From CBFFRJ01 sp051486985 (GTDB lineage Bacteria; Pseudomonadota; Gammaproteobacteria; Enterobacterales; Enterobacteriaceae), in the NCBI RefSeq assembly GCF_051486985.1, contig NZ_JAHVDV010000003.1, positions 170,351 to 234,350 on the forward strand: DNA of 64,000 bases. The letters run 5' to 3'. Made by a program: the position numbers and the translations under genes. Under the pieces are notes generated by a model. The model ran no database searches, was not told the DNA's origin, and saw only the letters and a list, made by a program, of their open reading frames with translations. Positions 33,393 through 41,932 of the stretch are shown in pieces (the first letter of the stretch is position 1; each line of letters starts with the position of its first letter).

Positions 33393-34328
33393 ATGAATGC
33401 CCAGAAGCCGGGGTTACACCCACGTAACCGCCACCACAGCCGCTATGACCTCGACACGCTTTGCGAGAAAACACCCTCATTGCGTGAATTTATTACCACC
33501 AGTCCGGCGGGGGAGGCCACAGTAAACTTTGCCGACCCGCAGGCGGTCAAAACGCTAAATAAGGCGCTACTGGCACATTTTTATGGCGTTAACGAGTGGG
33601 ACATCCCGGCGGGCTTTTTGTGCCCACCTGTACCAGGTCGTGCGGATTATATACACCATCTGGCAGATCTGCTGGCAGAGAACAATGAAGGCAAGGTGCC
33701 TGCTCAGGCCACTATTCTGGACGTCGGCACCGGCGCGAACTGCATCTATCCCCTGATAGGCGTTCATGAATATGGCTGGCGTTTTACCGGCAGTGAAGTG
33801 AGCCAGGAAGCGTTGACCAGTGCGCTTGCCATCGTTAACGCTAACTCAGGGCTGACCCGTGCCATTCGTCTGCGTCGTCAGAAAGATCCCGCGCTGATTT
33901 TGCCGGGCATTATCCATAAAAATGAGTGCTTCGACGCCACTCTCTGTAACCCTCCATTTCATAACAGCGCCGAAGCCGCTGCTGAAGGGGGGGAGCGTAA
34001 GCGCCGTAATCTGGGGCTGGCAAAAGACAGCGAAGCCAACTTTGGCGGTCAGCAGCAGGAATTGTGGTGTGAAGGTGGGGAAGTGGCCTTCATCAGTAAA
34101 ATGATTGATGAAAGTAAACAGTTTGCGCGGCAGGTGATGTGGTTCAGCTCGCTGGTTTCCCGTGGCGATAACCTTCCGCTGCTCTATCGCGCGTTGACGC
34201 AGGCGGGGGCGGTTAAGGTTGTGAAAAAAGAGATGGCGCAAGGCCAGAAGCAAAGCCGGTTTATCGCCTGGACCTTTATGGACGACGCCCAGCGTAAACG
34301 CTGGGCGCAGACCCGTTTTAAAGGGTAG
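33393..34328 (+). CDS. rlmF: 23S rRNA (adenine-1618-N6)-methyltransferase
   Basis: This 311-residue SAM-dependent methyltransferase (about 308 in E. coli) methylates A1618 of 23S rRNA. The SAM-binding region is ILDVGTGANCIYPL and the N6-adenine catalytic motif is NPPFH at about residue 187. AGGAG precedes the ATG. Its 3' end overlaps that of the convergent ybiO by 11 bp, leaving no room for a separate terminator. Confidence 0.95.
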   Translation: MNAQKPGLHPRNRHHSRYDLDTLCEKTPSLREFITTSPAGEATVNFADPQAVKTLNKALLAHFYGVNEWDIPAGFLCPPVPGRADYIHHLADLLAENNEGKVPAQATILDVGTGANCIYPLIGVHEYGWRFTGSEVSQEALTSALAIVNANSGLTRAIRLRRQKDPALILPGIIHKNECFDATLCNPPFHNSAEAAAEGGERKRRNLGLAKDSEANFGGQQQELWCEGGEVAFISKMIDESKQFARQVMWFSSLVSRGDNLPLLYRALTQAGAVKVVKKEMAQGQKQSRFIAWTFMDDAQRKRWAQTRFKG

Positions 34329-36549
34329 GTGGGGCGGGGGGCTGTGGCATAAGGGCCTGCGGCTGGCTGCCCGGCGACGGCAGCACCTGATAGGTCTGCA
34401 CTGGCGGGCGCACGTCCGCCAGGTCAAAGTGCTTTTTCACCATACTGTCGAGCGCAAAACGCACCGTCCACTGCTTGAGTGGCAATGTGGTGAAGGTGAC
34501 ACGGATGGTAAAGGCGGTGTTAGTCAGCCCCACGATGCCCACAAAAGACGGCTCGCCGATGATGAGCCCCCGAATATCCTGCATCTCCATCAGCTCCGCG
34601 ACGGCATCCGCCAGCGCTTTCTTCGCTTTGTCCGCATCCTCATGACGATCCACATCGTAGTTGGCCACCACCGACCCGATTCCCCGCACAAAGTTGGCGA
34701 AGGTGGTTATCGATGACCAGGGAATGATGTGATAGGCCCCGGTATCCTGACGCACCCCCACTGACCGAATCGACATACGTTCAACAGTCCCGGTTAGCGG
34801 GCCAATAGTGACCAGATCCCCCGTATTCATGCCGTTTTCGAACTGAATAAATATCCCTGTAATGATGTCCTTTACCAGCGTCTGGGAACCAAAGGAGATG
34901 GCCAGGCCCAGAGCGCCAGCACCAGCCAGCAATGGGGCAATGTTAACGCCAATTTCCGACAGAACAATCATGATGGTAATGGTACTGATAACCACCGCCA
35001 GCGCATTACGAAACAGCGTCAGGAGCGTGCGGGTTCGTGCGCTGGGAAGCGAGCGACCATGAATGTCCAGCGCCAGACGGTTCTCAATGATGCTTGCCAG
35101 CAGCGTCCAGCCTACTGCCGAGAAGAACAGAATGAGGGCAATGCGGATAAGGATATCCACCGCTTTTTCCCCGGCGCCATAAGTCAGCCAGTACCAGAAA
35201 TCAAACAGCCCCCAGGCGTTGAGCAACAACAGCACCGTGGCGCACACTACCAGGATACGCGCAACTTTCAGCGAGGATGAGAGCCAGCCGTTGAGGCGCT
35301 TCTGGAGCTCCGGATAGTTGCGCTGGGTTTCCGGTGAGAGGGTGATGGTTTTATTTATCCAGCGGGAAAGCATGCCGGAAAGAAAGGCGGCAATACTCAG
35401 AATCGCGAGGCTGCTCACTGAGGCGCCCATCATAAATTTCAGGCTGTTACCCGGATCGAACAGGGAGAAGAAGAACAACACAATGAAATAGGCGCTGGCC
35501 AGCCAGTGCCACACCAGCGCGAAGGCGCGGATAAACAGGCTGAAAAAAGCTAACGACCGATCGGCAAGTGTGTGCAGGTTTTTTTGAATCACCTTTTTAT
35601 TGTGGAAGATAAGATAGAGCGCCCAGATGGTTATGCACAGCATGATAATGACGTTAGCCAGTGCACCCACCTGCACGTTGACCTGATTTGAGATGATGGG
35701 TACAGCCACCAGCAGGCCATAGCCAATCAGGCTGCTTAATGCGCTCAGGCGTAAATGCCAGTAGCGCGCGGTTTCATCGGCAATGCGAAAAGGGCGCAGA
35801 TCGGGGATGCGGGGGCAAAAGACCAGTCTGAGAATCGCTTTAAAAAATTCAATCAGCGCGAAAGCGTTGAGAAACAGGCTTTGCTGAAACGCGATAGTAC
35901 GATTACCGTTATTGAGATTCGTACTGAGGAGCTGTCCGACAAACAGCGTCAGGGCCAGCAGCATCATATCAATGATAAACGCCCCGATAATCATCGACGG
36001 CAGCTGGAGCCAGTTGCTTCGTTCGCGGTTTTTATGTCGGCCCCACTGACCCATTTTTCGGTACAACGGCATCACGCTAAAGCGCACCAGAAACCAGAAG
36101 GCGAAGACCAGGGCTGCCAGCAGTAAAAAGTAAGTCGCCGCATTGTAAAAGGTGTGTGGATTAAAGGCTTTATGGGGAGAACCGGTGATATTGCGATAGA
36201 GCTGGGCAAAGCGCTCAGAAAAGGCGTCGCCATAGTATCCGCTGACTTCGGTAATCTTCTCCAGCACAGTTTTTTCTTCGGTTATCGCCGGTGGCGTAAT
36301 AAGCGGAACGGGGTCCTGCGGGGGCGTGGTGGCGACCTTACGCAGTTGATCGATCAGTTCCTTTCGGGATTGCTCATTATCAAGTACGTCGGCAAGGGCA
36401 GCATAGGCCGCTTTTTTCTGTTCGACGTCCGGTTCTTGTGTGCTGGTCGTGGGGGTTGAAGGGGCTGCGCCCGTGGTCACCCCCGGTATAGCAACCGCCT
36501 GAACTGATGAGCAGAACAAGCTGGCGAGCAACAACAGGATCCACGGCAC
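34318..36549 (-). CDS. ybiO: YbiO, large MscS-family mechanosensitive channel
   Basis: This 743-residue inner-membrane protein (about 741 in E. coli) has a signal peptide (SVQA), a periplasmic region, about ten membrane segments and a C-terminal MscS domain. The pore-lining helix LAGAGALGLAISFGSQTLVK is well conserved. It opens at lower osmolarity to release solutes. Its 3' end overlaps rlmF. It is rich in Pro near the C-terminus (PQPPAPPTL). Confidence 0.95.
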   Translation of the reverse strand: MPWILLLLASLFCSSVQAVAIPGVTTGAAPSTPTTSTQEPDVEQKKAAYAALADVLDNEQSRKELIDQLRKVATTPPQDPVPLITPPAITEEKTVLEKITEVSGYYGDAFSERFAQLYRNITGSPHKAFNPHTFYNAATYFLLLAALVFAFWFLVRFSVMPLYRKMGQWGRHKNRERSNWLQLPSMIIGAFIIDMMLLALTLFVGQLLSTNLNNGNRTIAFQQSLFLNAFALIEFFKAILRLVFCPRIPDLRPFRIADETARYWHLRLSALSSLIGYGLLVAVPIISNQVNVQVGALANVIIMLCITIWALYLIFHNKKVIQKNLHTLADRSLAFFSLFIRAFALVWHWLASAYFIVLFFFSLFDPGNSLKFMMGASVSSLAILSIAAFLSGMLSRWINKTITLSPETQRNYPELQKRLNGWLSSSLKVARILVVCATVLLLLNAWGLFDFWYWLTYGAGEKAVDILIRIALILFFSAVGWTLLASIIENRLALDIHGRSLPSARTRTLLTLFRNALAVVISTITIMIVLSEIGVNIAPLLAGAGALGLAISFGSQTLVKDIITGIFIQFENGMNTGDLVTIGPLTGTVERMSIRSVGVRQDTGAYHIIPWSSITTFANFVRGIGSVVANYDVDRHEDADKAKKALADAVAELMEMQDIRGLIIGEPSFVGIVGLTNTAFTIRVTFTTLPLKQWTVRFALDSMVKKHFDLADVRPPVQTYQVLPSPGSQPQALMPQPPAPPTL

Positions 36550-36638
36550 GGCATTCTCCGATGAAAAAAAGTAGCAAAATGATAAGTATAGATGGCAAGC
36601 GGAGGAAAGGAGATTTTGGGAACATTCTGGCGTAAAAA

Positions 36639-36656
36639 AGCCGGGCGAACCCGGCT
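36639..36656 (-). terminator. Terminator of glnHPQ
   Basis: Stem AGCCGGG/CCCGGCT with loop CGAA, followed on the minus strand by a run of six T. It lies 21 bp after the glnQ stop. Confidence 0.85.
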
Positions 36657-36676
36657 GGTCATGTCATGCGCCAGAA

Positions 36677-37399
36677 TCAGGAGACGTGTTGCAGGAACTC
36701 CTGCAGACGTGGACTCGGCGGATTTTCAATCAGGGTCTGCGGATTACCATCTTCAGCAATGCGACCTTTATCGATAAAGATCAGGCGGGAAGCTACTTTC
36801 TCAGCAAAACCGATTTCATGGGTCACGATAACCATCGTCATTCCCTCTTCGGCCAGATCCTGCATGACTTTCAGGACTTCATGGCGCAGTTCCGGGTCAA
36901 GCGCAGAGGTCGGCTCATCGAACAGCATCATTTTCGGTTTTACTGCCAGTGCACGGGCAATGGCCACACGCTGCTGTTGACCGCCGGAAAGTTCAGACGG
37001 GTAGTGATGCGCGCGCTCTGCCAGGCCAACTTTTGCCAGCAGCGATTTCGCCAGCGTTTCGGCATCCGCTTTTTTCGTGCCGCGCACGCGCAGCGGACCA
37101 AACATCACGTTTTCCAGCGCGGTCAGATGCGGAAAGAGATAGAACTGCTGGAACACCATGCCCGCTTCCTGGCGGATCAGGCGGTCGTCAACCTTCGGAT
37201 CATTGACCTTCAAACCATCGACAATCAGTTCGCCGCTGGTTATCTCTTCAAGTTTGTTGATACAGCGCAGCAGGGTGGATTTACCGGAGCCGGAGGGACC
37301 GATAATCACGACGACTTCGCCCTGAGTGATGTTCAGGTCGATATTGTGCAGCACCTGAGTTTGCCCAAAGTGCTTGGATACGTTCTTAAATTCAATCAC
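36677..37399 (-). CDS. glnQ: Glutamine ABC transporter ATPase
   Basis: This 240-residue ATPase has the E. coli length: Walker A GPSGSGKST, signature LSGGQQQRVAIARAL, Walker B MMLFDEPTSALDPE and the switch His in VTHEIGFA. It energises GlnP. Its ATG overlaps the glnP stop by 4 bases (ATGA). Confidence 0.97.
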   Translation of the reverse strand: MIEFKNVSKHFGQTQVLHNIDLNITQGEVVVIIGPSGSGKSTLLRCINKLEEITSGELIVDGLKVNDPKVDDRLIRQEAGMVFQQFYLFPHLTALENVMFGPLRVRGTKKADAETLAKSLLAKVGLAERAHHYPSELSGGQQQRVAIARALAVKPKMMLFDEPTSALDPELRHEVLKVMQDLAEEGMTMVIVTHEIGFAEKVASRLIFIDKGRIAEDGNPQTLIENPPSPRLQEFLQHVS

Positions 37400-38055
37400 A
37401 GGATTTTCATCCTTCTTTCAAGGCGGCGCAGAACAAAGCTCAGAACCAGCGTAATAATCAAATAAACAACGGCAACGGCGCTCCAGATTTCCAGGGCGCG
37501 GAAGTTACCGGCGATGATCTCCTGGCCCTGGCGGGTCAGCTCGGCCACGCCAATAACGATAAATAGCGAGGTGTCTTTAATACTGATGATCCACTGATTC
37601 CCCAGCGGCGGCAGCATACGACGCAGCGCCAGCGGCAGAATAACGTGACGAATGGTCTCACCGCGGGACAACCCCAGCGCCAGACCGGCCTCACGAAAAC
37701 CTTTGTGGATGGAGAGTACAGCACCGCGGGTGATTTCCGCGATGTAGGCGCCTGAGTTGATCATGATCGTGACCACCGCAGCGCTGAAAGGGTCGATACG
37801 CAGATCGTTGAATGCCATCGGCAGGGCGAAGTAAATAAACATCACCTGCACAACGATAGGGGTACCGCGAATAACTTCAATAAAAACAAGCGCAATATGG
37901 TTGGCAATCCAACCGCCAAAGGTGCGTGCGAAACCTGCCGCTAAACCAATAATCAGGCCGCCAATTAAGCCAAGGACCGAGATCCAAAGCGTCATTTTTG
38001 CACCTTCAATCAGAAGCGGAATGGCGGGCCAGATGGCACTCCAGTCAAACTGCAT
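37396..38055 (-). CDS. glnP: Glutamine ABC transporter permease
   Basis: This 219-residue inner-membrane permease has the E. coli length. It has the EAA loop HKGFREAGLALGLSRGETIR and the family motif EVIRGTPIVVQVMF. It works as a homodimer with GlnQ and receives glutamine from GlnH. It is the middle gene of the operon. Confidence 0.97.
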   Translation of the reverse strand: MQFDWSAIWPAIPLLIEGAKMTLWISVLGLIGGLIIGLAAGFARTFGGWIANHIALVFIEVIRGTPIVVQVMFIYFALPMAFNDLRIDPFSAAVVTIMINSGAYIAEITRGAVLSIHKGFREAGLALGLSRGETIRHVILPLALRRMLPPLGNQWIISIKDTSLFIVIGVAELTRQGQEIIAGNFRALEIWSAVAVVYLIITLVLSFVLRRLERRMKIL

Positions 38056-38191
38056 GATGAATTCCTGTAAACCGTGGTGGAGATATACAAATACCCATAG
38101 TACCGGAACGTCGGCCTACGGGTTATAAATCTGCTTTTGTATGCCCGGTAAACATCAGATTACCGGGCAAAAAAACAGCGAAAAAATAGTT

Positions 38192-38935
38192 TTATTTAGG
38201 TTCGGTACCGAACCATTTTTTATAGATTTCGTTATAAGTACCGTTGTCGCGTAAGGTTTTCAGTGCGCCATTCACTTTAGTACGCAGGTCATCGCTGCCT
38301 TTCGGGAAAGCAATCCCGTACTGCTGAGCTTCAAGAGAGTCACCCACAGCTTTGAACTGACCCTTACCGGCGGTCTTAATGAAATAGAGGATGTTTGGCG
38401 TATCATGCAGAACCGCATCAGCACGGTTGGTGCCAAGCTCCATATACGCATTATCGATATTCGGGAACTGACGCAGGTCTTTGGTTTTAATGTTGGCCTT
38501 CGCATAATCTACGGAGCCAGTACCGCTTTTGACCGCAACCACTTTACCATCAAGATCTTTTACGCTTTTTACGTCGTTGTTACTGCTTTTCACCATCACC
38601 AGCAGGCCGCTTTTGTAGTAGCCGTCAGAGAAATCGATCGCTTTTTTGCGTTCGTCAGTAATGGTGATACCGGCCAGCGCCAGGTCAACGTTCTTGGTCT
38701 GCAGTGCCGGGATGATGCCGCTGAAGTCCATTGGTTTCAGCTCATAATCAAGCTTCAGTTCTTTTGCAACGGCGGCCCACAAATCGACGTCAAAACCGAC
38801 GTACTTGTCACCTTGTTTGAATTCGAAAGGAACGAATGCGGTGTCAGTCGCAACAACTAATTTTTCTGCGGCCTGGGAAGATACAGCGAAAGCAAGAGCG
38901 AGTGTAGCCAGGGAAAGTTTGAATACAGACTTCAT
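38192..38935 (-). CDS. glnH: Glutamine-binding periplasmic protein
   Basis: This 247-residue binding protein (248 in E. coli) has a signal peptide MKSVFKLSLATLALAFAVSS followed by QA and mature start AEKLVVATDTAFVPFEF. The ATG at 38935 has AAAGGA upstream and starts the signal peptide. It is first gene of glnHPQ, controlled in E. coli by NtrC with sigma-54, and both elements are visible upstream here. Confidence 0.97.
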   Translation of the reverse strand: MKSVFKLSLATLALAFAVSSQAAEKLVVATDTAFVPFEFKQGDKYVGFDVDLWAAVAKELKLDYELKPMDFSGIIPALQTKNVDLALAGITITDERKKAIDFSDGYYKSGLLVMVKSSNNDVKSVKDLDGKVVAVKSGTGSVDYAKANIKTKDLRQFPNIDNAYMELGTNRADAVLHDTPNILYFIKTAGKGQFKAVGDSLEAQQYGIAFPKGSDDLRTKVNGALKTLRDNGTYNEIYKKWFGTEPK

Positions 38936-38987
38936 AGTTTTTCCTTTTATATCCACGGGGCAATCCCCTGCGAGAACGTACGCAGTA

Positions 38988-39003
38988 TGAAAAAATCGTG
39001 CCA
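38988..39003 (-). promoter_or_regulatory. Sigma-54 promoter of glnH (glnHp2)
   Basis: The minus strand reads TGGCACGATTTTTTCA. The -24 element is perfect, and the -12 element is the degenerate TTTTC also seen, as I recall, at E. coli glnHp2. It lies about 55 bp before the glnH start. Confidence 0.75.
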
Positions 39004-39076
39004 GGTTTACAACCCGTTGTTTTGTAAAGAGGCGGGATTCTCAACGTGCACGATGGCGCGCGCATTACCGGCGTTT

Positions 39077-39093
39077 TGCACCAAATTGGGGCT
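39077..39093 (-). promoter_or_regulatory. NtrC site near glnHp2
   Basis: TGCACCAAATTGGGGCT fits the NtrC dyad TGCAC-N7-GTGCA with the right half degenerate. It lies about 80-90 bp upstream of the -24 element, the usual NtrC distance. Confidence 0.65.
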
Positions 39094-39233
39094 TTATTAT
39101 GGTGCGTGCGCAATGCATGCACAGATTACTAGCAATTTAGCGCGGAAATTCGCCAGTAAACAATCTTTTCATAACAATTTTGTGAAGTGATGATAACAAG
39201 ATGGGCGTGATTAGCGGGACAGATAATTTTTTT

Positions 39234-39250
39234 TGCACTTTTATGGTGCA
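39234..39250. promoter_or_regulatory. Perfect distal NtrC-type dyad
   Basis: TGCACTTTTATGGTGCA is a perfect TGCAC-N7-GTGCA dyad, a better match than the proximal site. It lies about 240 bp upstream of glnHp2, just beyond the dps terminator. Confidence 0.7.
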
Positions 39251-39262
39251 GGGGAATAAAAA

Positions 39263-39288
39263 ACCCCTTTGCGCGGGCGCAAAGGGGT
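39263..39288 (-). terminator. Terminator of dps
   Basis: Perfect stem ACCCCTTTGCGC/GCGCAAAGGGGT with a tiny GG loop, followed on the minus strand by a T-rich tract. It lies 20 bp after the dps stop. Confidence 0.9.
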
Positions 39289-39307
39289 CAGAATCACAGC
39301 TTATGGA

Positions 39308-39811
39308 TTACTCGATGTTAGATTCGATAAACCACAGGAACTGATCGAGGTCGCGTGAGGCAGCGGTGAAGATATCGGCAGTATCTTCATCTTTCGCTTC
39401 GCCGATAGCTTTACGCACATCATTAGCGACGACTGCGTAACGGTCAGCCAGCTCTTTCAGGTGATCCTGTACGCTGTGAATATCCAGCGGGTAGCTCTTC
39501 AGCGCGGTTTTGCTGTTGATGACCTGAGTGGTCCCGAGCGCAACACCACCTAACTGTACGGCACGCTCTGCCATGGTATCCAGATGATTCACCAGGGCGG
39601 TGCGGAAACCATCAAGCATTTCGTGAACGGCGATAAAATTCGCCCCGCGCATGTTCCAGTGCGCCTGTTTAGTGATCAGGGAGAGATCAATGAACTGGAC
39701 CACCTGGCGATTCAGCACCTCAATGGTTGCCTTCTTCTCGCTGTCCGGTACATCGTTGCGGGTATAAAGCAGATTAGACGCTTTCGTTTTAACCAGTTTA
39801 GCGGTACTCAT
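39308..39811 (-). CDS. dps: DNA-binding ferritin-like protein Dps
   Basis: This 167-residue protein has the E. coli length. It forms a dodecamer that coats DNA and mineralises iron using peroxide. The intersubunit ferroxidase residues are visible in TKQAHWNMRGANFIAVHEML and DGFRTALVNHLDTMAERAVQ. The Lys-rich N-terminal tail (MSTAKLVKTKASNLLYTRND) binds DNA. AGAGGA precedes the ATG, and an extended -10 promoter is present upstream. Confidence 0.98.
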   Translation of the reverse strand: MSTAKLVKTKASNLLYTRNDVPDSEKKATIEVLNRQVVQFIDLSLITKQAHWNMRGANFIAVHEMLDGFRTALVNHLDTMAERAVQLGGVALGTTQVINSKTALKSYPLDIHSVQDHLKELADRYAVVANDVRKAIGEAKDEDTADIFTAASRDLDQFLWFIESNIE

Positions 39812-39858
39812 AATCTCATATCCTCTTGATGTTTGTGTCCCAGGTAATGACTGGAACT

Positions 39859-39868
39859 AAGTATAGCA
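39859..39868 (-). promoter_or_regulatory. dps promoter, extended -10
   Basis: The minus strand reads TGCTATACTT, the extended -10 (TGnTATACT) found at E. coli dps. It is about 48 bp before the start. In E. coli this promoter is used by sigma-70 with OxyR/IHF and by sigma-S. Confidence 0.75.
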
Positions 39869-39948
39869 CCAGATTTCAGAGTGATAATTTGGATATGCCT
39901 ATCGGTTTGATAGCATCGGTTAAAATTTAACGCATTTGTGGCTGAATA

Positions 39949-39985
39949 ATAATTATTATCACGGCTGAGGCCGTTTAATAATTAT
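39949..39985. other. Imperfect hairpin between rhtA and dps
   Basis: An ACGGC/GCCGT stem (loop TGAG) is extended, past a small internal loop, by nine A-T pairs (39949-39957 with 39977-39985). The rest of this 305-bp gap is AT-rich and must hold OxyR/IHF-type control of dps; no gene is seen. Confidence 0.4.
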
Positions 39986-40116
39986 CGACAAAACGAAAGC
40001 GCCTGTAACGATATATAAATCTTACGGCTAAAGGCACAAATAATAGAGGGGAAATGAGAGTGGTAAAGTGCATGGTTATTCAGTCTGAGCTCAACAACCA
40101 TGCGCAAGAATAATAA

Positions 40117-41004
40117 TTATCCGATCTCTACTTTCTTTATTTCGCTCTCTTTGCGGATGGTAAGCGTCGAACCGATGGAGGCGATAACAATACACATAAG
40201 TGCCATAATTTGCTGAAAATTAAGCGTTTCGCCTAAGAAAACCATGCCGGACATTGCCGCCAGCGCAGGTTCCATACTCATTAGTGTCCCGAAGGTGCGG
40301 GTTGGAATCCGGGTCAGAGCGATCATTTCCAGTGAATAGGGCAGGGCGGTTGATAATATGGCAACGGCAATACCCAGCGGGAGCACTGACCAGTGCCATA
40401 ATAACTCTCCAGCCTGGATAATTCCTAAAGGAACAAAAACAATGGCCGCTATTAATGAACCAAGGGCGACAGTCGCAGGCCCGTGATCTTCTCCTGCTTT
40501 CTGTCCGCTAATAATATATACCGCCCAGCAGGCCCCCGCGCTTAATGCAAATGCGGCCCCGGTGAGATCCACATGGGCGACATCGTCACCTAATGGTAAT
40601 AAATACCATAGCCCCACAACGGCCAGGATAACCCATAAAAAATCAATGGCCCGGCGGGAGCCAAAAAGGGCCACTGATAGCGGGCCGACGAACTCCAGTG
40701 CTACCGCTATGCCTAACGGAACGGTTTGAATGGAAAGATAGAAGAGATAATTCATCGCCCCCAGCGACAGACCGTAAAAAAGCAGGGGCAGCCGCTGTTC
40801 ACGGGTGAATCGTAAGCGCCAGGGCTTGAATATTACGATCAAAATCAGAGTACCCAGTGCAATGCGCAGCGCCGTTACACCGGGTGCGCCAACCAGCGGA
40901 AACAGTGATTTTGCCAGTGACGCGCCCCCCTGAATGGAACACATCGCCACCAGCAGCACGATTACAGGCAGCCATACCGGCATTTTACGAGACGTACCAG
41001 GCAT
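40117..41004 (-). CDS. rhtA: Threonine/homoserine exporter RhtA
   Basis: This 295-residue DMT/EamA-family exporter has the E. coli length and ten membrane segments, with two EamA repeats (SIQGGASLAKSLFPLVGAPG; LSTALPYSLEMIALTRIPTR). It exports homoserine, threonine and other amino acids. The ATG at 41004 (MPGTSRKMPVWLP) matches the E. coli start and has GGGAG upstream. The last 25 residues differ more than the rest. Confidence 0.94.
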   Translation of the reverse strand: MPGTSRKMPVWLPVIVLLVAMCSIQGGASLAKSLFPLVGAPGVTALRIALGTLILIVIFKPWRLRFTREQRLPLLFYGLSLGAMNYLFYLSIQTVPLGIAVALEFVGPLSVALFGSRRAIDFLWVILAVVGLWYLLPLGDDVAHVDLTGAAFALSAGACWAVYIISGQKAGEDHGPATVALGSLIAAIVFVPLGIIQAGELLWHWSVLPLGIAVAILSTALPYSLEMIALTRIPTRTFGTLMSMEPALAAMSGMVFLGETLNFQQIMALMCIVIASIGSTLTIRKESEIKKVEIG

Positions 41005-41357
41005 CCTTTCTCCCGTCAATTTTTGTCAAAAGAAGTAAAAGAACGAGTCTACTTTAAATAGACCCGGCTGGTTGAGGGTTTGTTGAAAATCCGTCGCGCA
41101 AACCAGGTAGAATAGGGCGCATCTGCTGGTTAATTAAGCTATTCGATTAGGATTAATCTGGATGAATATGCCATGGTGGAACCTTCATAATGGCAGGTAG
41201 TATGGCAAAACGGCTGTTTAATGAAAGAGTTAGTCAACAGAGGAAATGTTCTGTTACAGGAAAAGCGTCATTAGACATCGTTAATGCCAAAGAGTTTCTT
41301 AACATTTTTTGATATATTTAAAACTTAGGATTTACTTGAAGCACATTTGAGGTGGTT
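41005..41357. other. Divergent rhtA/ompX promoter region
   Basis: No gene is seen in this 353-bp gap. The last 60 bp are AT-rich and hold the likely ompX promoter and leader, including TTGATATATTTAAAA (41308-41322) and the ribosome site GAGGTGG. I could not identify a small-RNA gene. Confidence 0.5.
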
Positions 41358-41870
41358 ATGAAAAAAATTGCATGTCTTTCAGCACTGGCCGCTGTTCTGG
41401 CCGTTTCCGTAGGTACTGCTTCCGCTGCAACTTCTACCGTTACCGGTGGTTATGCTCAGAGCGACGCGCAGGGCGTACAAAACAAAATGAACGGTTTCAA
41501 CCTGAAATACCGTTATGAAGATGATAGCAGCCCGCTGGGTGTGATTGGTTCTTTCACTTACACTGAGAAAGATCGTTTCGAAGACGGCACTTACAATAAA
41601 GGTCAGTACTACGGTGTTACCGCAGGCCCGGCATTCCGTCTGAACGACTGGGCAAGCATCTACGGTGTTGTAGGTGTTGGCTACGGTAAATTCCAGCAGT
41701 CTGAAGACCAGCTCAAAACTGCAAGCAACAGCGACTACGGTTTCTCCTACGGCGCAGGTATGCAGTTCAACCCAATGGAAAACGTTGCCCTGGACTTCTC
41801 CTACGAGCAGTCTCGTATTCGTAACGTTGATGTTGGCACCTGGATCGCAGGCGTCGGCTACCGTTTCTAA
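41358..41870 (+). CDS. ompX: Outer-membrane protein OmpX
   Basis: This 170-residue protein (171 in E. coli) has a signal peptide MKKIACLSALAAVLAVSVGT ending ASA and a mature 8-strand barrel beginning ATSTVTGGYAQSDAQG and ending in Phe (GVGYRF). It is related to Ail/PagC adhesion proteins. The ATG at 41358 has GAGGTGG upstream; the GTG-initiated longer frame is less likely. A strong terminator follows. Confidence 0.97.
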   Translation: MKKIACLSALAAVLAVSVGTASAATSTVTGGYAQSDAQGVQNKMNGFNLKYRYEDDSSPLGVIGSFTYTEKDRFEDGTYNKGQYYGVTAGPAFRLNDWASIYGVVGVGYGKFQQSEDQLKTASNSDYGFSYGAGMQFNPMENVALDFSYEQSRIRNVDVGTWIAGVGYRF

Positions 41871-41882
41871 GACGGTAACGAT

Positions 41883-41910
41883 AAAAAATCCGCCTACGGG
41901 CGGATTTTTT
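41883..41910. terminator. Bidirectional terminator between ompX and opgE
   Basis: Stem AAAAAATCCGCC/GGCGGATTTTTT with loop TACG and further T after it. It serves the convergent pair. Confidence 0.92.
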
Positions 41911-41932
41911 TTATCTGCAATAAACGCACATC

